From Allobosea sp. WAO (GTDB taxonomy: Bacteria > Pseudomonadota > Alphaproteobacteria > Rhizobiales > Beijerinckiaceae): a DNA stretch of 64,000 nucleotides. The DNA is taken from positions 54,409-118,408 of the forward strand of contig NZ_JXTJ01000020.1 in NCBI RefSeq assembly GCF_001509835.1, written 5' to 3'. The notes under the pieces were generated by a model. It was not told the DNA's origin. It saw only the letters and a program-made list of their open reading frames with translations, and ran no database searches. Each line of letters begins with the position of its first letter. Within the stretch, counting starts at the first letter, position 1. The position numbers and the translations under genes are program-made. This document shows positions 33,966 to 42,123 of this stretch, piece after piece.

Positions 33966-34652
33966 GTGACTTTCGAGCATCGGGTAGTCGGCCAGAACAG
34001 TCTCGGCGGCAGCGTGTACCAGCACATCGCCGAAGCACTGACCAAAGGCGCGCTGAAGCCCGGAGACCGTCTCAAGATCCGCGATCTCGCCCAGCAGATG
34101 GGCACCAGCGTGACTCCCGTGCGCGACGCGGTGCTCCGGCTCGTGCATGAAGGGGCGCTGGCGCTGCGGAGCCCGCGCGATATCCGCGTCCCCAGCCTGC
34201 CGCAGGAGCGATATCTCGAGATCCGCACGATCCGCCTGAAGCTCGAGGGCCTGGCGGCGGAAGGCGCCGCCACGAACGCGACGCCGGCCGACATCGCACG
34301 GCTGGAACGGCTGACAGAGGACAATGAGCAGGCCCTGGCCCGCAGCGAATTCACCCGCGCGACGGCGATCAACCAGATCTTCCATTTCGAACTCGCCGAG
34401 ATCGCCGCCATGCCGATTCTGCGTGGCATCCTGCAAAATCTGTGGCTCCAGATGGGGCCCGTCATCGCCGCCGCCTATGCCGATGGCGGACGGACGATGA
34501 TCGAGCATCACTACGACGTCATCGAAGCGATCCGGCGCCACGAACCCCAGGCGGCGAAGCGGGCGATCCGCGAGGATATTCTCGCGGGAGGCGACGTCAT
34601 CCTCAACAACCACATCCTGATCCCGCCCGACGGCGCAGGCCCGCAGTCCTAG
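33966..34652 (+). CDS. GntR family regulator, FCD subfamily
   Basis: The 228-residue regulator starts at GTG 33966 behind GGGGAG. The N-terminal winged helix includes VYQHIAEALTKGALKPGDRL and MGTSVTPVRDAVLRLVHEGA. The C-terminal FCD domain starts near residue 80 and shows NQIFHFELAEIA and EHHYDVIEAIRRH, holding the usual metal-ligand positions. It lies inside the amine-type catabolic cluster between the aldehyde dehydrogenase and the kinase. It probably controls the operon start at 24485 through the tandem palindrome at 24301-24333; that link is inference. Confidence 0.92.
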   Translation: MTFEHRVVGQNSLGGSVYQHIAEALTKGALKPGDRLKIRDLAQQMGTSVTPVRDAVLRLVHEGALALRSPRDIRVPSLPQERYLEIRTIRLKLEGLAAEGAATNATPADIARLERLTEDNEQALARSEFTRATAINQIFHFELAEIAAMPILRGILQNLWLQMGPVIAAAYADGGRTMIEHHYDVIEAIRRHEPQAAKRAIREDILAGGDVILNNHILIPPDGAGPQS

Positions 34653-34811
34653 CCGATCACGAAACCTCGCCTTGATGACGCTTTTCCCCTTGGACCCGGA
34701 CGATGGCGAGCCTTCCACCATCGGACCGGACTGCCAGCGGTGGCGGGAAAGCGCTCCGGGAACCATCAAGATGCAATGCCGGCTCAGGGCGATGCGTCCA
34801 GGAAACTTGCC

Positions 34812-35867
34812 ATGACCACCAGCCATATCTTGGAACCGAGCGTCCTGCTCGACACCGCCTCGCCGGAGTTGTCGCTGCATGATGTCGAGCGCATAGCCCG
34901 CGACGTCTTCGGCCTGGTCGCAGAGGCCGCGGAACTGTCGGGTGAGCGCGACCGCAACTACCATCTGCGCGCGGGCGATGCGCATTATGTGCTGAAGGTC
35001 AGCAACCCCGCCGAAGATCCCGGGGTCATCGACTTCCAGACCAAGGCGCTGCTCCACATCGCCGCCGTCGACCCCGAGCTGCCGGTGCCCCGCCTGCTGC
35101 GCACCCGCACCGGAGCCGCCGAATGGTGGCTCGAAGGGGCGGGCGCCGCGCCGCGCCTCGTCCGGGTGCTCTCGTATCTGCAGGGCGTCCCCATGCAGAA
35201 GGCAAGCCCCGGCAAGGACCTGCAGCACGCGCTCGGGCGTCACACGGCGCGCCTCGATCTTGCGCTACGCGGCTTCTTCCATGCCGGTGCCGGCCATAAG
35301 CTGATGTGGGACCTCAAGCACGCGAACACCGTGCGCCCCTTGCTCGTGCATGTTCAGGATCCGGCGCAGCGGTCCCTGGCCGAACGCGTGCTCGACCGTT
35401 TCGAACACCACGCCCTGCCCCGGCTGCCCGGCCTGCGCGCGCAGGTGATCCACAATGATCTCAATCCGCACAATGTGCTGGTGGCGCCCGACGATCACAG
35501 CCGCATCGCCGGCATTATCGACTTCGGCGACATGGTCCACGCGCCGCTGATCAACAATCTGGCGGTCGCCGCCGCTTATCAGGTCTCGGAAGCCGGTCAC
35601 CCGCTGGAAATGGTGGCGCCGATGGTCGCCGCCTATCACCGGCTCGTGCCGCTGGAGCCCGTCGAGCTCGACCTGCTCTTCGACCTCATTACGACGCGCA
35701 TGGTTCTGACCGTGGCGATCTCGGGCTGGCGCGCCGCCCGATACCCTGAGAACCGCGCCTATATCCTGCGCAACAATCGGCAGGCCTGGGCGCGATTGAA
35801 CTGCTGCGACACGTTGGACCGGGCGCAGGCCCAAGCCTATCTGCGCCAGGCCACCCGGGTGGAGTGA
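34812..35867 (+). CDS. Aminoglycoside-phosphotransferase-fold kinase, hydroxylysine-kinase-like
   Basis: The 351-residue protein (ATG 34812) is an APH-family kinase. The early GERDRNYHL and HYVLKVSNPAED carry the ATP-binding lysine (residue 62). The catalytic loop is VIHNDLNPHNVLV, the metal-binding IDFGD follows, and then HAPLINNLAVAAAY. This exact set, notably ERDRNYHL and IDFGDMVHAPL, is that of the hydroxylysine-kinase branch and of kinase domains fused to class III aminotransferases in rhizobia. It should phosphorylate a hydroxyl of a small amine or amino acid. The neighbour 5 bases downstream encodes the matching PLP enzyme. The substrate is inferred only. Confidence 0.85.
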   Translation: MTTSHILEPSVLLDTASPELSLHDVERIARDVFGLVAEAAELSGERDRNYHLRAGDAHYVLKVSNPAEDPGVIDFQTKALLHIAAVDPELPVPRLLRTRTGAAEWWLEGAGAAPRLVRVLSYLQGVPMQKASPGKDLQHALGRHTARLDLALRGFFHAGAGHKLMWDLKHANTVRPLLVHVQDPAQRSLAERVLDRFEHHALPRLPGLRAQVIHNDLNPHNVLVAPDDHSRIAGIIDFGDMVHAPLINNLAVAAAYQVSEAGHPLEMVAPMVAAYHRLVPLEPVELDLLFDLITTRMVLTVAISGWRAARYPENRAYILRNNRQAWARLNCCDTLDRAQAQAYLRQATRVE

Positions 35868-35872
35868 CGACA

Positions 35873-37207
35873 ATGACCATGATCAACGCCTACGATCCCG
35901 CCACCGCCGACGCGCTGGCCGCGCGCGAACAGGAGATGGTCGAGCGCCGCCGGCGCCTGCTCGGTCCGGCCTATCGGCTCTTCTATGCCGATCCGGTGCA
36001 TGTAACCCGCGGCGAAGGCGTCTGGCTCTACGACCCGGAGGGCCGAGCCTATCTCGACGTCTACAACAACGTCGCCTCGGTCGGGCATTGCCACCCGCAT
36101 GTGGTCGCAGCGCTCGCCGATCAGGCCCGCCAGCTCAACACTCACACGCGCTATCTGCACGAGGCGGTGCTGGACTATGCCGAGCGGCTTTTGGGATATT
36201 TCCCGGCCGAGCTCGGGCATGTCATGTTCACCTGCACGGGCAGCGAGGCCAACGATCTCGCCTTCCGCGTGGCCCGCGCCCATACCGGCGGGACCGGTTT
36301 CATCGTCACGCAGTTCGCCTATCACGGCGTCACCAATGCCATCGCCGAGATGTCTCCCTCGCTCGGCGCCGGCATGAAGCTCGGCCAGGGCGTCTACCGG
36401 GTGCCGGCACCGGACGCTTACCGCAACCCGGACCAGGATGTCGGCAGCATCTTTGCCGACCATGTACGCGAGGCGCTCGCCACGATGCGGGCCGACGGCG
36501 TCAAGCCGGCGGCGCTGCTGGTCGACACGATCTTCTCCAGCGACGGCGTCTTCGCCGATCCACCGGGTTTCCTGCGCGAAGCGGTCGAGGCGGTGCGCGA
36601 GGCCGGCGGCCTCTTCATCGCCGATGAGGTCCAGCCCGGCTTTGGCCGAACCGGCCACGGCATGTGGGGCTTCCAGCGCCACGGGCTGGTGCCCGACATG
36701 GTCACCCTCGGCAAGCCGATGGGTAACGGGCATCCGATGGCGGGCATGGTCGCGCGGCCGGAAGTCCTTGCGCGCTTCGGCGAGCGCCTGCGCTACTTCA
36801 ATACCTTCGGCGGCAATCCGGTTTCCGCCGCCGTCGGCATGGCGGTCCTGGATGTCATCGAGCGCGAGAAGCTGATCGAGAACGCCGCGGCGGTCGGAGC
36901 CCATCTGCGCGATGGCATTCAAGCCCTGGCCCAACGACACCCGATCATCGGCGATATCCGCTCCGCGGGTCTGTTCGTGGGGACCGAACTGGTACGCGAC
37001 CGCGCAACACGCGAGCCCGCGACCGAGGAAACCGCCAGCATCGTCAACGGGCTGCGTGCGAGGCGGGTGCTGATAAGCGCCGCGGGGCCGGCCGCCAACG
37101 TGCTCAAGATCCGGCCGCCGCTCGTCTTCTCCAAGGAGAACGCCGATCTCTTCCTCGCCACCCTGGACGAGGTCGTGACCGAGGTCGCCAACGGCACTGC
37201 GGCCTGA
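35873..37207 (+). CDS. Class III PLP enzyme, phospho-lyase or aminotransferase type
   Basis: The 444-residue enzyme carries the PLP lysine at residue 281 (VTLGKPMGNGHPMAG), the cofactor aspartate at 251 (FIADEVQPGFGRTG) and the phosphate-cup CTGSEANDLA. The early block YLDVYNNVASVGHCHP with LNTHTRYLHEAV, and NTFGGNPVSAA later, match the AGXT2L branch, whose human members are ethanolamine-phosphate and phosphohydroxylysine phospho-lyases. I used ATG 35873 because the GGTGGAG site ends 9 bases before it; a GTG at 35864 would sit directly on that site. With the kinase upstream, elimination of phosphate and ammonia to give an aldehyde is the likely reaction; plain transamination remains possible. 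Confidence 0.87.
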   Translation: MTMINAYDPATADALAAREQEMVERRRRLLGPAYRLFYADPVHVTRGEGVWLYDPEGRAYLDVYNNVASVGHCHPHVVAALADQARQLNTHTRYLHEAVLDYAERLLGYFPAELGHVMFTCTGSEANDLAFRVARAHTGGTGFIVTQFAYHGVTNAIAEMSPSLGAGMKLGQGVYRVPAPDAYRNPDQDVGSIFADHVREALATMRADGVKPAALLVDTIFSSDGVFADPPGFLREAVEAVREAGGLFIADEVQPGFGRTGHGMWGFQRHGLVPDMVTLGKPMGNGHPMAGMVARPEVLARFGERLRYFNTFGGNPVSAAVGMAVLDVIEREKLIENAAAVGAHLRDGIQALAQRHPIIGDIRSAGLFVGTELVRDRATREPATEETASIVNGLRARRVLISAAGPAANVLKIRPPLVFSKENADLFLATLDEVVTEVANGTAA

Positions 37208-37377
37208 AATCCCCCCAACCGATTGCCACGAGAGATCTCAGTTCATGGCGATCCGGCGAGCCGCCAGCCGGGTCGCAGATGCGGACGACATTCCGAACGC
37301 CTGACCGCGGGCGTCTTTCCCGGCACCATGGTCGCAGGAGGCTTCTTGCGAGCTGACCTCCAGCTCGGCGGCGGAAG

Positions 37378-37776
37378 CTAGCCGAGCCGGATCCTGGAAT
37401 TCCAGTTCACGTCCGGCTGGCCGACCTCCATCGAGATCGCGGCCTTGAGCAGATCGCGGATGTTCTCGCTGATCAGCCTGTAGATGACGCTCCTGCCGTC
37501 CCGGCGCGTTGCCACGAGCCCTTGAAGGCGGAGCCTGGCGAGTTGCTGGGACACGGCCGCCTGCGGGAGGTTGAGGATCGCCTCCAGCTCGGTGACGGAT
37601 CGTTCGCTCTCGGCGAGCTGGTAGAGCAAGAGCAGCCGCGTCCGATGCGCGAGAGTCTTGAAAAGCTCGCTTGCATAGTCCGCCTTCGCCCGCTGTTCGG
37701 CAACGCGAGGAGCCATCTCCGGACCCAGCTTCTCGCCTCCCGCCGCCAGCATCCGAGCCCCGTGGTCTCGATCCAC
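37378..37776 (-). CDS. ArsR family regulator without cysteines
   Basis: The 132-residue winged-helix protein has the ArsR pattern ELFKTLAHRTRLLLLYQLAE, the recognition-helix region LNLPQAAVSQQLARLRLQGL and the wing TRRDGRSVIYRL. It has no cysteine at all and no ELCVCDL-type metal site, so arsenic or thiol sensing of the classical kind is unlikely. A second in-frame ATG (MLAAGGEK) lies 24 bases inside. The gene is convergent with the aminotransferase gene and its own promoter region holds an inverted repeat at 37801-37820. Targets are not evident; it may act on the neighbouring molybdenum genes or only on itself. Confidence 0.85.
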   Translation of the reverse strand: MDRDHGARMLAAGGEKLGPEMAPRVAEQRAKADYASELFKTLAHRTRLLLLYQLAESERSVTELEAILNLPQAAVSQQLARLRLQGLVATRRDGRSVIYRLISENIRDLLKAAISMEVGQPDVNWNSRIRLG

Positions 37777-37800
37777 TTTCGTATCAACTCCATGCCATCG

Positions 37801-37820
37801 TTATATTCAAGATAATATAA
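37801..37820. promoter_or_regulatory. Inverted repeat, candidate ArsR operator
   Basis: TTATATT-CAAGAT-AATATAA is a perfect 7-base inverted repeat with a 6-base spacer, 25 bases upstream of the ArsR start codon on the minus strand. AT-rich inverted repeats of this length at this position are normal for autoregulating ArsR/SmtB proteins. Confidence 0.6.
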
Positions 37821-37992
37821 CCAATGACATTGCGGCGTGTCGATGCCGTTGCCCCCGCAACATCGGCCAACACGCGCCGCGCGCCACGTGAGTTCCGTGG
37901 CCGACCTCGGTGATCCCTGCTGCATCTCACGGCAGGCGCGCGCCACCGTTGCCCCCAGCAAGGACGGGGGCGACGCAGATTGGTGAAGATGC

Positions 37993-38487
37993 TTATTCGC
38001 CGGTCTGGAAATCGCCGGGTTGCGGTGGCGCTATCGGCGTGAACAGCGTTCGGTCCGGCTTGATGTCGAGCAGCGGCGTGTCGTCGAGACAATCCAATCC
38101 GCGGACCAGCAGGGTCGCGTTCTCGCGCCCCGTGAGCGTCACGATCGACGTTCCGATCGGGTTCGGCCTCACCGGCGAGCGCAGGGCGAAGGTGCCATGC
38201 ACCTCGCCATTATTGGCAGGGCTCTGGCGCACCAGGTCGCGGCGCGACCGGTGCAGCCAGTAGAGCACTTCCAGCCTCTCGAAGCGCTCGATGCCGTCGA
38301 GCGCCTGGCCCCATGGCGCGAAGAGCTCGATCCGGCAGAGCGGGCCATCGTGCCGCCCCTGCCGGGGGCAGGTCAGCCGTGAGGTCCAGGGTGTGCGAAT
38401 GCGGCCGATGAAGACGAGGCCGGCATCCGTCGCCGCGGGTGCGGCGACAGCGACCTCGGCGTCACGGATTTCATTTTCCCGGACCAT
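37993..38487 (-). CDS. TrmO/UPF0066 family protein
   Basis: The 164-residue protein has the TrmO barrel landmarks: IGRIRTPWTSRLTCPRQGRH near the N-terminus, LRSPVRPNPIGTSIV in the middle and LDDTPLLDIKPDRTL near the end. TrmO uses S-adenosylmethionine to methylate the N6 of the t6A base in tRNA. This copy lacks the long C-terminal domain of the Escherichia coli enzyme, as many alphaproteobacterial versions do. It lies 6 bases after the Mop gene on the same strand, so the two form a small operon next to the molybdate importer. Whether it modifies tRNA or has another substrate is open. Confidence 0.8.
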   Translation of the reverse strand: MVRENEIRDAEVAVAAPAATDAGLVFIGRIRTPWTSRLTCPRQGRHDGPLCRIELFAPWGQALDGIERFERLEVLYWLHRSRRDLVRQSPANNGEVHGTFALRSPVRPNPIGTSIVTLTGRENATLLVRGLDCLDDTPLLDIKPDRTLFTPIAPPQPGDFQTGE

Positions 38488-38493
38488 TGCCTG

Positions 38494-38700
38494 TCAGTCG
38501 ATGGCGATCATCACGTCGGAGGCCTTGACCACGGCATAGGCTTTCTGGCCGACCGCCAGCTTGAGCTCGTCGACGGCCGCATTGGTGATCGCCGAAGTCA
38601 CGATCGTGCCCCCGATATCGAGGCGCACGTGAGCGGTCGTCGCGCCCTTCGTGATCTCCACGATCGTTCCCTTGAGCTGATTGCGAGCGCTGATCTTCAC
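38494..38700 (-). CDS. mop: Molbindin (Mop), molybdate-binding TOBE protein
   Basis: This 68-residue protein is one mono-TOBE domain: KISARNQLKGTIVEITKGAT, then IGGTIVTSAITNAAVDEL and VGQKAYAVVKASDVMIA. The length equals that of classical molbindins, which assemble as hexamers and store molybdate or tungstate in the cytoplasm. The start is GTG 38700 with GGAG nine bases upstream; a longer reading to ATG 38802 adds 34 residues without family match. It is divergent from modA, with a 154-base shared promoter region. Confidence 0.88.
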   Translation of the reverse strand: MKISARNQLKGTIVEITKGATTAHVRLDIGGTIVTSAITNAAVDELKLAVGQKAYAVVKASDVMIAID

Positions 38701-38800
38701 GGTGATGTCTCCGTTGCTGGGCAGGTTGGCCGAATTTCGTATCGAAGCAGCAGGCGGCCTTGTCCAGCTGTCCCAAGGTAGCCTCTCGACCTGCCGGCCC

Positions 38801-38816
38801 ATTGGCTATATCCAAT
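38801..38816. promoter_or_regulatory. Inverted repeat between mop and modA
   Basis: ATTGG-CTATAT-CCAAT lies in the mop/modA divergent region, 38 bases before the modA start. The TATAT core is reminiscent of ModE boxes, and a modE gene closes the operon, so it is a candidate ModE operator. The match is short and the call tentative. Confidence 0.35.
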
Positions 38817-38854
38817 CAAACTGAACGTACACGAACCGGGAGAGGACGAGAACC

Positions 38855-39658
38855 ATGATGATCCGCCGCCAGATGATGGGAATGGCCGCCGCCTTCCTGA
38901 TCGGTCTCGTCCCTGCCGTCGGCACGGCCCAGGCGCAGACGAAGGAGCTCGTGATCTTCGCCGCCGCCAGCCTGAAGAACTCGCTCGACGAGATCGCGGC
39001 GAACTGGGTCAAGGAAACTGGCAAGCCGGCGCCCAAGATTTCTTATGCCGCGAGCAACGCGCTCGCCAAGCAGCTCGAGCAGGGAGCCCCGGCCGATCTC
39101 TTCCTCTCCGCCGATCTGGACTGGATGGACTATGCGGCCGGCAAGGGCCTGATCAAGCCGGACACCCGCGTGACGCTGCTGGCGAACCGCATCGCGCTGA
39201 TCGCGCCCGCCGATGCTGCGGCCTCCGTCACGCTCGCGCCGGGCGTCGACCTCGCCGCCGCGCTCGGCCAGGGCAGGCTCGCCATGGGCAATGTCGATTC
39301 CGTTCCGGCCGGCAAATACGGCAAGGCCGCGCTGGAGAAGCTCGGCGGTTGGGACAAGGTCAAGGACAAGGTGGCGCAGGCCGACAATGTCCGCGCCGCG
39401 CTGCTCCTGGTCTCGCGTGGCGAAGCCCCCCTCGGCATCGTGTACACGACGGACGCCGCCGCCGACCCCAAGGTCAAGGTCGTGGCGGTTTTCCCCGAGG
39501 ATTCGCATCCCCCGATCCTCTATCCGGTCGCCATCACCAAGGATTCGGCCAACGCTGACGCGAGCGGCTTCCTGTCTTATCTGCGCAGCAACGGCCCCAA
39601 GGCCTCCTTCGAGAAGCAGGGCTTCACGGTGCTGAACAAGCCCGCCAGCTCTTCGTGA
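38855..39658 (+). CDS. modA: Molybdate-binding periplasmic protein ModA
   Basis: The 267-residue protein has a signal peptide (hydrophobic AAAFLIGLVPAVG, cleavage after AQAQ). The ModA motif set follows: LVIFAAASLKNSLDEIA, SYAASNALAKQLEQGAPADL and FLSADLDWMDYAAGKG. It captures molybdate (and tungstate) for ModBC. A GGGAGAGGA region precedes ATG 38855; the next Met is an alternative. Its stop overlaps the modB start (GTGA, 39655-39658). Confidence 0.96.
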   Translation: MMIRRQMMGMAAAFLIGLVPAVGTAQAQTKELVIFAAASLKNSLDEIAANWVKETGKPAPKISYAASNALAKQLEQGAPADLFLSADLDWMDYAAGKGLIKPDTRVTLLANRIALIAPADAAASVTLAPGVDLAAALGQGRLAMGNVDSVPAGKYGKAALEKLGGWDKVKDKVAQADNVRAALLLVSRGEAPLGIVYTTDAAADPKVKVVAVFPEDSHPPILYPVAITKDSANADASGFLSYLRSNGPKASFEKQGFTVLNKPASSS

Positions 39659-40353
39659 GCGACTGGCTTTCGCCGGAGGAATGGACGGCGGTCAGGCTCA
39701 GCCTGATCGTCGCGACGACGGCGATGCTGGCGAGCCTGCCTCTCGGGCTCGCGGTCGCCTGGCTGCTGGCGCGCGGGCGCTTCTGGGGCAAGTCGCTGCT
39801 CGACGCGGTCGTTCACCTGCCACTGATCCTGCCACCCGTCGTAACCGGCTACCTCTTGCTGATCTGGTTCGGCCGGCGTGGTCCGGTCGGGCAGCTTCTC
39901 TATGACTGGTTCGGCATCGTGCTATCGTTCCGCTGGACCGGCGCGGTGCTCGCCTGCGCCGTAATGGGCTTTCCGCTGATGGTCCGGGCGATCAGGCTCT
40001 CGATCGAGGCGGTCGATCGCAAGCTCGAGGATGCCGCCGGGACGCTCGGGGCCAGTCCGTTCTGGGTCTTCCTGACCGTGACGCTGCCGCTCTGTCTGCC
40101 GGGCGTTCTCGTCGGCATGATCCTGTGCTTCGCCAAGGCGATGGGCGAGTTCGGCGCCACCATCACCTTCGTTTCCAACATCCCCGGCGAGACGCAGACC
40201 TTGCCCTCCGCGATCTATACCTTCACGCAGGTACCCAATGGCGATGCCGGCGCGATGCGGCTGACGCTGATCTCGATCGCGATCTCGGTCGCGGCCTTGT
40301 TCGTCTCGGAGTGGCTGGCGCGCGCCGTCGGACGTCGGATCGCAGTCGAATGA
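39655..40353 (+). CDS. modB: Molybdate ABC permease ModB
   Basis: The 232-residue permease starts at GTG 39655, overlapping the modA stop. It has about five membrane segments, the LPPVVTGYLLLIWFGRRGPV block typical of ModB, the EAA loop (DRKLEDAAGTLGASPFWVFL) and the GEFGATITFVSNIPGETQTL segment. Its stop overlaps modC (ATGA). It forms the inner-membrane channel of the molybdate importer. Confidence 0.96.
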   Translation: MSDWLSPEEWTAVRLSLIVATTAMLASLPLGLAVAWLLARGRFWGKSLLDAVVHLPLILPPVVTGYLLLIWFGRRGPVGQLLYDWFGIVLSFRWTGAVLACAVMGFPLMVRAIRLSIEAVDRKLEDAAGTLGASPFWVFLTVTLPLCLPGVLVGMILCFAKAMGEFGATITFVSNIPGETQTLPSAIYTFTQVPNGDAGAMRLTLISIAISVAALFVSEWLARAVGRRIAVE

Positions 40354-41438
40354 GCGAGGTCATCGAGGTTGCCGTCCAACATCGGCTCGGCCAGTTCGCG
40401 CTCGATGCCGCCTTTTGCTCGGATGGCCGGCTGACCGCCTTGTTCGGCCGCTCCGGCTCGGGCAAGACCTCGCTCGTCAACATCATCGGCGGGCTGATTG
40501 CGCCGGAGCGGGCGCGTGTCGTCGTGGACGGCGAGGTTCTGGTCGACACCCAGGCCGGGACCTTCGTACCGAAGCATCGCCGCCGCATCGGCTACGTCTT
40601 CCAGGAAGCGCGACTGTTCCCGCATCTCAGCGTCCGCCAGAACCTCCTGTTCGGGCACTGGTTCTCGCCACGCAGCGCCAGGGCCAGCAGCGATCTCGAC
40701 GGTGTGCTCGGCCTGCTCGGGATCGGCCACCTGCTGGAGCGCCGGCCGGGAGCGCTTTCCGGCGGCGAGAAACAGCGCGTCGCAATCGGCCGAGCATTGC
40801 TGTCGCGGCCGCGCCTCCTGCTGATGGACGAGCCGCTCGCTTCGCTCGACGAAGCGCGCAAGGCGGAAATCCTGCCCTACATCGAGCGCCTGCGCGACGA
40901 GATCGGTGTTCCCATCGTCTACGTCTCGCATTCCGTCGCCGAGGTGGCACGGCTGGCGACCACGCTGGTGACCGTCGATGCGGGCAGGGTCACGGCCTGC
41001 GGTCCGACCGCCCAGGTGATGTCCCGGCTCGATATCGCCGGCTTTTCGGGCGCGGCAGAGGCCGGCTCGATCATCGAGGCCGGCATTGCCGGCCATGACG
41101 AGGTCTATGGGCTGACCCGGCTGGAGACGCGCGCCGGATCACTGCAGGTCGCGCGCATCGGGCTGTCCCCCGGAGCGAAAGTCCGCGTCCGCATCCTCGC
41201 CAGCGACGTGCTGATCAGCCTTGCCCCACCCGTCGGCGTCAGCGCGCTCAACATCCTGCCCGGCACCGTGGTCGAGATCGGCGCGCGCCGCCCCGGTGGC
41301 GCGGTCGAACTGCTGCTCGACTGCGCCGGGGAAAGGCTGCTTGCCCGCCTGACCGCCAAATCCGTCGACGCCTTGGCGCTCGCCCCCGGCCGCGCGGTCC
41401 ATGCCGTGATCAAGAGCGTCTCGATCGACGCGCCCTGA
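40350..41438 (+). CDS. modC: Molybdate ABC ATPase ModC
   Basis: The 362-residue protein is an ABC ATPase (Walker A GRSGSGKTS, signature LSGGEKQRVAIGRALLSRP, Walker B LLMDEPLASLD, H-loop YVSHSVAEVARLA). It has a C-terminal TOBE regulatory domain from about residue 290 that senses molybdate. The ATG at 40350 overlaps the modB stop; the frame is open upstream over modB, but only as shadow sequence. It ends 154 bases before the modE-like gene. Confidence 0.96.
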   Translation: MSEVIEVAVQHRLGQFALDAAFCSDGRLTALFGRSGSGKTSLVNIIGGLIAPERARVVVDGEVLVDTQAGTFVPKHRRRIGYVFQEARLFPHLSVRQNLLFGHWFSPRSARASSDLDGVLGLLGIGHLLERRPGALSGGEKQRVAIGRALLSRPRLLLMDEPLASLDEARKAEILPYIERLRDEIGVPIVYVSHSVAEVARLATTLVTVDAGRVTACGPTAQVMSRLDIAGFSGAAEAGSIIEAGIAGHDEVYGLTRLETRAGSLQVARIGLSPGAKVRVRILASDVLISLAPPVGVSALNILPGTVVEIGARRPGGAVELLLDCAGERLLARLTAKSVDALALAPGRAVHAVIKSVSIDAP

Positions 41439-41592
41439 CCGGCCGCACGGTGCCTATGAGATGCCCGTCGAGCTTCATGCAGGCCGGGCTCTCGACGAGA
41501 CGGCCCCGGTTGCGATCGATCGGGCACCGTTTCGGAGCGGTGCCATTCGCTGGAAAATGTTTAGAATGGGGGCAAGCGCAAAGGATACCGTT

Positions 41593-41973
41593 ATGCCCGA
41601 CCCCGTCCAGCAGAAGCCGGCTGCCGCGATCAGCGTCAGGGTCGACCTGGCGTCGAGCGGCCGGCTCGGGCCGGGCAAGATCGACCTTCTCGAGGCCATC
41701 GAGGAGACCGGCTCGATCTCCGGCGCAGGGCGATCGATGAAGATGTCCTATCGCCGCGCCTGGCTGCTGGTCGACGACCTCAATCACATGTTTCGCCAGC
41801 CCCTGGTCGAAGCCTCGACCGGAGGCGCCAATGGTGGTGGCGCTCATCTGACGCCGATGGGGCGCGAGGTCGTCGCACATTATCGCGCTATCGAAAGCAA
41901 GGCCCTGAAAGCCGCCTCGCTTCACATCGAGGCGCTGCGGGAAGCGGCCGCGGAACCCGCTCCCGCGTCGTGA
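41593..41973 (+). CDS. modE: ModE-like regulator, DNA-binding domain only
   Basis: The 126-residue protein has the ModE/LysR-type winged helix: GPGKIDLLEAIEETGSISGA, SMKMSYRRAWLLVDDLNHMF and GGGAHLTPMGREVVAHYRAI. Full-length ModE (about 260 residues) carries two further molybdate-binding TOBE domains; here none follows, and the separate mop gene may supply that function. ATG 41593 sits 7 bases after AAAGGA; in-frame ATGs at 41461 and 41566 are possible but have no better site. It probably represses modABC and perhaps mop. Confidence 0.88.
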   Translation: MPDPVQQKPAAAISVRVDLASSGRLGPGKIDLLEAIEETGSISGAGRSMKMSYRRAWLLVDDLNHMFRQPLVEASTGGANGGGAHLTPMGREVVAHYRAIESKALKAASLHIEALREAAAEPAPAS

Positions 41974-42123
41974 CGCCCTGAAGCCCCCGCGGAGGCATGC
42001 CGGGATAAGCATGAGGAGGCGCATCATTGCGGCTCACGCCACCAGTCTTTTGGTCGCGGCGATATCTCCGGATTGGGTGGCAGCCCGTCGGTTGTCGAGT
42101 GCCGTTGATTGGCTGCTTTGGTC

